Positions 6,812 through 9,295 of a DNA stretch of 9,295 bases are shown here, in pieces. The translations under genes were made by a program, and so were the position numbers. The notes under the pieces are model-generated. The model ran no database searches, was not told the DNA's origin, and saw only the letters and a program-made list of their open reading frames with translations. The first letter of the stretch is position 1. Every line of letters starts with the position of its first letter. The DNA comes from an uncultured Collinsella sp. (lineage in GTDB: Bacteria > Actinomycetota > Coriobacteriia > Coriobacteriales > Coriobacteriaceae), in assembly GCA_902490095.1 (NCBI GenBank), contig CABUCQ010000079.1:1-9295 (forward strand), written 5' to 3'.

Positions 6812-6842
6812 ACAAAACAAAAGCGTTCCGGGTCGCAAACGC
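6812..6842 (-). terminator. Terminator-like hairpin upstream of fmt (possible attenuator)
   Basis: Read on the minus strand, GCGTT (6842-6838) pairs with AACGC (6827-6823), with one extra G-U pair inside. TTTTGTTTTG follows at once. The stem is short, five to six base pairs, but the T run is good. It lies 39 bases before the fmt ATG, a place where a hairpin could switch expression of fmt and rsmB. It is the second of two such hairpins in this gap. Confidence 0.35.
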
Positions 6843-6879
6843 ACCCAGTCGCAAGAACAGTTCAACAAGAACAAATATA

Positions 6880-6917
6880 CCCAAAACCAAAGAAAGAGCC
6901 GCAATAAAAGCAGCTCT
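6880..6917 (-). terminator. Terminator-like hairpin between def and fmt
   Basis: On the minus strand, AGAGCTGC (6917-6910) pairs with GCGGCTCT (6902-6895) with one G-U pair, around a TTTTATT loop. A T-rich tract, TTCTTTGGTTTT, follows. This resembles an intrinsic terminator for transcripts leaving def, or an attenuator for fmt–rsmB. A weak promoter-like TATATT occurs just downstream (about 6874-6879, minus strand), but no convincing -35 box goes with it at good spacing. Confidence 0.45.
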
Positions 6918-6993
6918 TCCAACAAAGCAATTATCAGCGAAGACGCCCCTCCCTGGCCCACGGCACCCGGGCGAGACAAGCAGCGTTAACGTA

Positions 6994-7089
6994 GTCCCCG
7001 GGGCACCCGCCTATATCGTCCCGCGCGCAGTTTCGCAGCGCAGCGAGAATGTTTGAGCACGGGATGATATAGGCGGGTGCCCCGGGGAC
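6994..7089. repeat. Long 30-bp inverted repeat directly after def
   Basis: Bases 6994-7023 pair with 7060-7089 along 30 bp with only one G-U pair (7018/7065), leaving a 36-nt GC-rich loop. The outer part includes the self-complementary CCCCGGGG. It begins 8 bases beyond the def stop codon on the leftward transcript. No T run follows on either strand, so it is better called a palindromic intergenic repeat than an intrinsic terminator. It could shield the 3' end of a priA–def message from exonucleases. Only one copy is visible, so its family status is unknown. The remainder of the 6774-7097 gap holds the two hairpins listed separately and no credible gene. Confidence 0.7.
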
Positions 7090-7097
7090 GGACAAAC

Positions 7098-7634
7098 CTA
7101 CTCCGTCTCGCCCGGTCGAGCGCCGCGGGCCAGGGCGTCCTGGTACTCCTTGACTGCTTTGATCCTCTGCATCGGCTTCAGTCGCTCAAACATGGTGTTG
7201 CCGTGCAAGTGATCGATCTCGTGCTGCAGGCACACGCAGAACAGGTCGCCCGTGGCCTCATAGCGAATCAGGTTGGCATCCAGATCGTACGCCTCGACGA
7301 CGACATGGTCGGGACGCTCGATCTCGCAGCTAATGCCTGGGATAGACAGGCAGCCCTCGCTAAAGGGCACCAGATGGTCGCTCTGCTCAACAATGACGGG
7401 ATTGATGAGCACGTACGGATCGTAGTCGTTCTTGTCGCTGTAGTCGCAGTCGATGGTGACGAGCTGGATGAGCTCACCAATCTGTGGGGCAGCCAGGCCG
7501 CAGCCGCCGTTCTCGAACATCATCTTCTTCATCTTCTCGGCGAGTGCCTCGATCGCCGGGGTGATCTCCTCGATGACGGCGCACTCCTGACGCAGACGAG
7601 GGTCGGGCGAAAGTACGATTCCGTTGGCTTCCAT
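7098..7634 (-). CDS. def: Peptide deformylase
   Basis: Def removes the N-formyl group from the first methionine of new proteins at the ribosome. All three family motifs are present: GCGLAAPQIG (44-53), EGCLS (93-97) and HEIDH (138-142). Metal ligands C95, H138 and H142 and catalytic E139 are intact. The C-terminus is short, without a long helical extension. I chose ATG 7634, giving 178 residues, because AAGG at 7641-7644 lies 6 bases upstream. The ATG at 7640 would add two residues but would touch that ribosome site. The gene begins 18 bases after the priA stop, so the two are probably co-transcribed. It functionally pairs with fmt in the same cluster, although a hairpin-filled gap separates them. 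Confidence 0.96.
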   Translation of the reverse strand: MEANGIVLSPDPRLRQECAVIEEITPAIEALAEKMKKMMFENGGCGLAAPQIGELIQLVTIDCDYSDKNDYDPYVLINPVIVEQSDHLVPFSEGCLSIPGISCEIERPDHVVVEAYDLDANLIRYEATGDLFCVCLQHEIDHLHGNTMFERLKPMQRIKAVKEYQDALARGARPGETE

Positions 7635-7652
7635 GGCCATCCTTTCGGGTTG

Positions 7653-9295
7653 TTACATCAAATCATAGGCGTCGACGTCAACGCTCACGCTCACGCCGCG
7701 CACGGAGCCCACCTCTTTGAGGCAGGCGTCGATATCGTCAGAGACATGGTACCCCACGGGCGACTTCACAAGCAGGTGGAAGCGATAACGGTCCTTGGCT
7801 CTCTCGATTACACACGAAGCCGGGCCCAGCACCTGCGGCACAGCGCTCCCCACCCGCAAAAAATCAGGCGCGGCGGCGTGCCAGCAGCGCTTGAGCAACT
7901 TTGCGATACGCCCAATGTAATCCTGCGCCTCGTCACGATTCGCCGACCACACCAAAATGTTAACCAGGCGCACAAACGGCGGATACAGCGCTTCGCGACG
8001 CTGGTCCAAGTCGTAGTCGGTAAAGATCGAGCGATCATGCTCGGCAACGGCGCGAATGACCGGGTCCTCGGGCAGATAGGTCTGGATAATGACCTCGCCA
8101 GGGCGATCGCCGCGCCCGGCACGGCCGGCGACCTGCTCCAGCAAATCGTAAGCGCGCTCCCCCGCTCTAAAATCGGGTAGCTTTAATGCAAAGTCGGCAT
8201 TAACCACGCCCACAAGGGTAACCTCGGGAAAGTCGAGGCCCTTGGCGATCATCTGGGTGCCCAGCAGCACCGCGCAATCGGCGGCATCGAACTGTTCAAG
8301 CAACTTCTTGTGCGCGTCCTTGCCACGCGTGGAATCGGCGTCCATGCGAATGATGGCGACATCCTCGGGCAGCATCCGGCGCAAGGCGTCCTCGATCTGC
8401 TGCGTGCCTAGGCCCATTTTTGCCAGGTAGCGACTGCCGCATTTGGGGCAACGGCTCGTGGGCGCCGGATAGGGCTGCACGCGCCAGGACGAACCGCAGG
8501 TATGGCACTGCAACGAATGCGTGCGCTCGTGATACGTGAGCGCGGTGGAACAGTGGTTGCAGGTGGGGACGCAGCCGCACTCGCGGCACATCAAAAACGG
8601 CGCAAAACCGCGGCGGTTGTGCAGCAGCACGGCCTTCTCGCGACGTTCGACCACGCGTTCCAAGCCTTCCATCAGCGGTATTGAGAACATGGAGCGGCTG
8701 CCGTGCGAGAACTCGCGGCGCAGGTCGGCAATGCGAACCTCGGGCAGCACGGCGTGTCCCGGGCGCTCGGGCATCTCGACGCGTGTCCAAGTGACACCGT
8801 TGAACGTGCCACGGCGGCAGCGGTCGAGGGCCTCGGCAGAAGGCGTAGCCGAGCCTAACACGAGCGGGCAGCGATAGCGACGCGCCATCTCGGCCGCCAC
8901 CTCGCGCGCATGGTAGCGCGGGCTGGAACCCTGCTTGTAGCTGGTCTCGTGCTCCTCGTCGATGATGATGAGGCCCAGGTCGCTGAGCGGGCAAAAGAGC
9001 GCCGAGCGGGCGCCGACGACCACGCGGGCCGCACCGCTGGCGACCATATCCCACTGGTCTAGGCGCTCACCGGCCGAAAGGCGCGAATGGAACACAGCAA
9101 CCGTCTCGCCAAAGCGCGAACGGAAGCGCCCGACGGTTTGGGCCGTCAGCGAGATCTCGGGCACAAGCACGCACGCTGAACGGCCGGCCTCGAGCACGCG
9201 CTCGATAGCGGAGAGGTAGACCTCGGTTTTACCGGATCCGGTGACGCCGTCGACAAGGACCACATCGCCGTGTGCGTCCAGGCGAGCACGCTCAA
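7653..9295 (-). CDS. priA: Primosomal replication-restart helicase PriA (C-terminal part, cut by the window edge)
   Basis: PriA recognises stalled forks and D-loops and helps reload the replicative helicase. The visible 546 residues are the helicase core to the C-terminus. The N-terminal DNA-binding and winged-helix domains lie beyond 9295. The frame is open to the edge, so the GTG at 9263 is not a start. Motifs from the edge inward are Walker A GVTGSGKT (16-23 of the visible part), DEEH (112-115, encoded at 8949-8960) and GSATPS. A zinc cluster of four CxxC pairs follows: C236/239, C245/248, C263/266 and C282/285, matching the eight-cysteine site of the family. Then come motif V GTQMIAKGLDFP, motif VI QVAGRAGR and the C-terminal domain. 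An extra Cys, C241, lies inside the cluster. It is the first visible gene of the leftward cluster. Confidence 0.96.
   Translation of the reverse strand, partial: ERARLDAHGDVVLVDGVTGSGKTEVYLSAIERVLEAGRSACVLVPEISLTAQTVGRFRSRFGETVAVFHSRLSAGERLDQWDMVASGAARVVVGARSALFCPLSDLGLIIIDEEHETSYKQGSSPRYHAREVAAEMARRYRCPLVLGSATPSAEALDRCRRGTFNGVTWTRVEMPERPGHAVLPEVRIADLRREFSHGSRSMFSIPLMEGLERVVERREKAVLLHNRRGFAPFLMCRECGCVPTCNHCSTALTYHERTHSLQCHTCGSSWRVQPYPAPTSRCPKCGSRYLAKMGLGTQQIEDALRRMLPEDVAIIRMDADSTRGKDAHKKLLEQFDAADCAVLLGTQMIAKGLDFPEVTLVGVVNADFALKLPDFRAGERAYDLLEQVAGRAGRGDRPGEVIIQTYLPEDPVIRAVAEHDRSIFTDYDLDQRREALYPPFVRLVNILVWSANRDEAQDYIGRIAKLLKRCWHAAAPDFLRVGSAVPQVLGPASCVIERAKDRYRFHLLVKSPVGYHVSDDIDACLKEVGSVRGVSVSVDVDAYDLM

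Noticed and set aside
6779..6979. 66-residue minus-strand frame with a hydrophobic stretch, ending just before fmt
   Set aside because: It needs a TTG start with no ribosome site. The Leu/Phe-rich stretch simply reflects the T-rich tracts after the two hairpins, so a small membrane protein cannot be supported.
7635..7640. Alternative def start two codons upstream at 7640
   Set aside because: The AAGG ribosome site would touch that ATG, whereas it is 6 bases from the ATG at 7634.
7077..8180. 367-codon open frame on the plus strand opposite def and priA
   Set aside because: Antisense to two well-supported genes, with no recognisable domain. It even starts inside the arm of the 30-bp palindrome.
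8494..8502. A match to the reverse complement of TACCTGCGG, part of the 134-nt element core
   Set aside because: It encodes part of the CHTC zinc motif of PriA and has no flanking inverted arms, so it is a chance match and not a third copy.

Overview
This window looks like a chromosomal segment of a high-GC Gram-positive bacterium, most probably a gut Coriobacteriia member close to Collinsella. That placement is inference from the GC-rich codon usage, the GH13–GH77 fusion enzyme, the priA–def–fmt–rsmB order and the many palindromic intergenic repeats. No rRNA or other marker gene is present to confirm it. I see no phage, transposase, CRISPR array or tRNA.

Layout. Positions 1-385 are non-coding. 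They hold a small hairpin (9-46), a 134-nt inverted-repeat element (46-179) and a weak promoter/operator-like region (290-330). A single large plus-strand gene (386-3682) encodes an alpha-amylase-family (GH13) enzyme fused to a 4-alpha-glucanotransferase (GH77). It is followed by a hairpin terminator and a small FmdB-type zinc-ribbon gene (3771-4007). Positions 4008-4455 form a convergent, non-coding gap packed with three palindromic elements. From there to the right edge every gene is on the minus strand, in transcription order priA (partial, running off the window) – def – fmt – rsmB. These genes cover replication restart, N-terminal deformylation, initiator-tRNA formylation and 16S rRNA methylation. 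fmt and rsmB overlap by four bases, and priA and def are 18 bases apart. def and fmt are separated by an unusual 324-base gap holding a 30-bp hairpin and two terminator-like hairpins.

How the genes work together. The fusion enzyme should trim and rearrange intracellular maltodextrin or glycogen. Def and Fmt are the two ends of the formyl-methionine cycle: Fmt adds the formyl group to Met-tRNA and Def removes it from new proteins. RsmB is a commonly linked ribosome-modification enzyme.

The most unusual content is in the gaps. Two copies of a 134-nt element (46-179 and 4164-4297) have outer arms that differ at six positions, and all six differences are matched by a compensating change in the opposite arm. 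The 104-nt interior has identical length in both, shares a 16-nt core at exactly the same offset, and has a second helix that also covaries. A second family, exactly 67 nt long, occurs in opposite orientations at 4042-4108 and 4383-4449, also with compensatory changes. Both look like structured repeats maintained by base-pairing. I do not recognise either from a named family.
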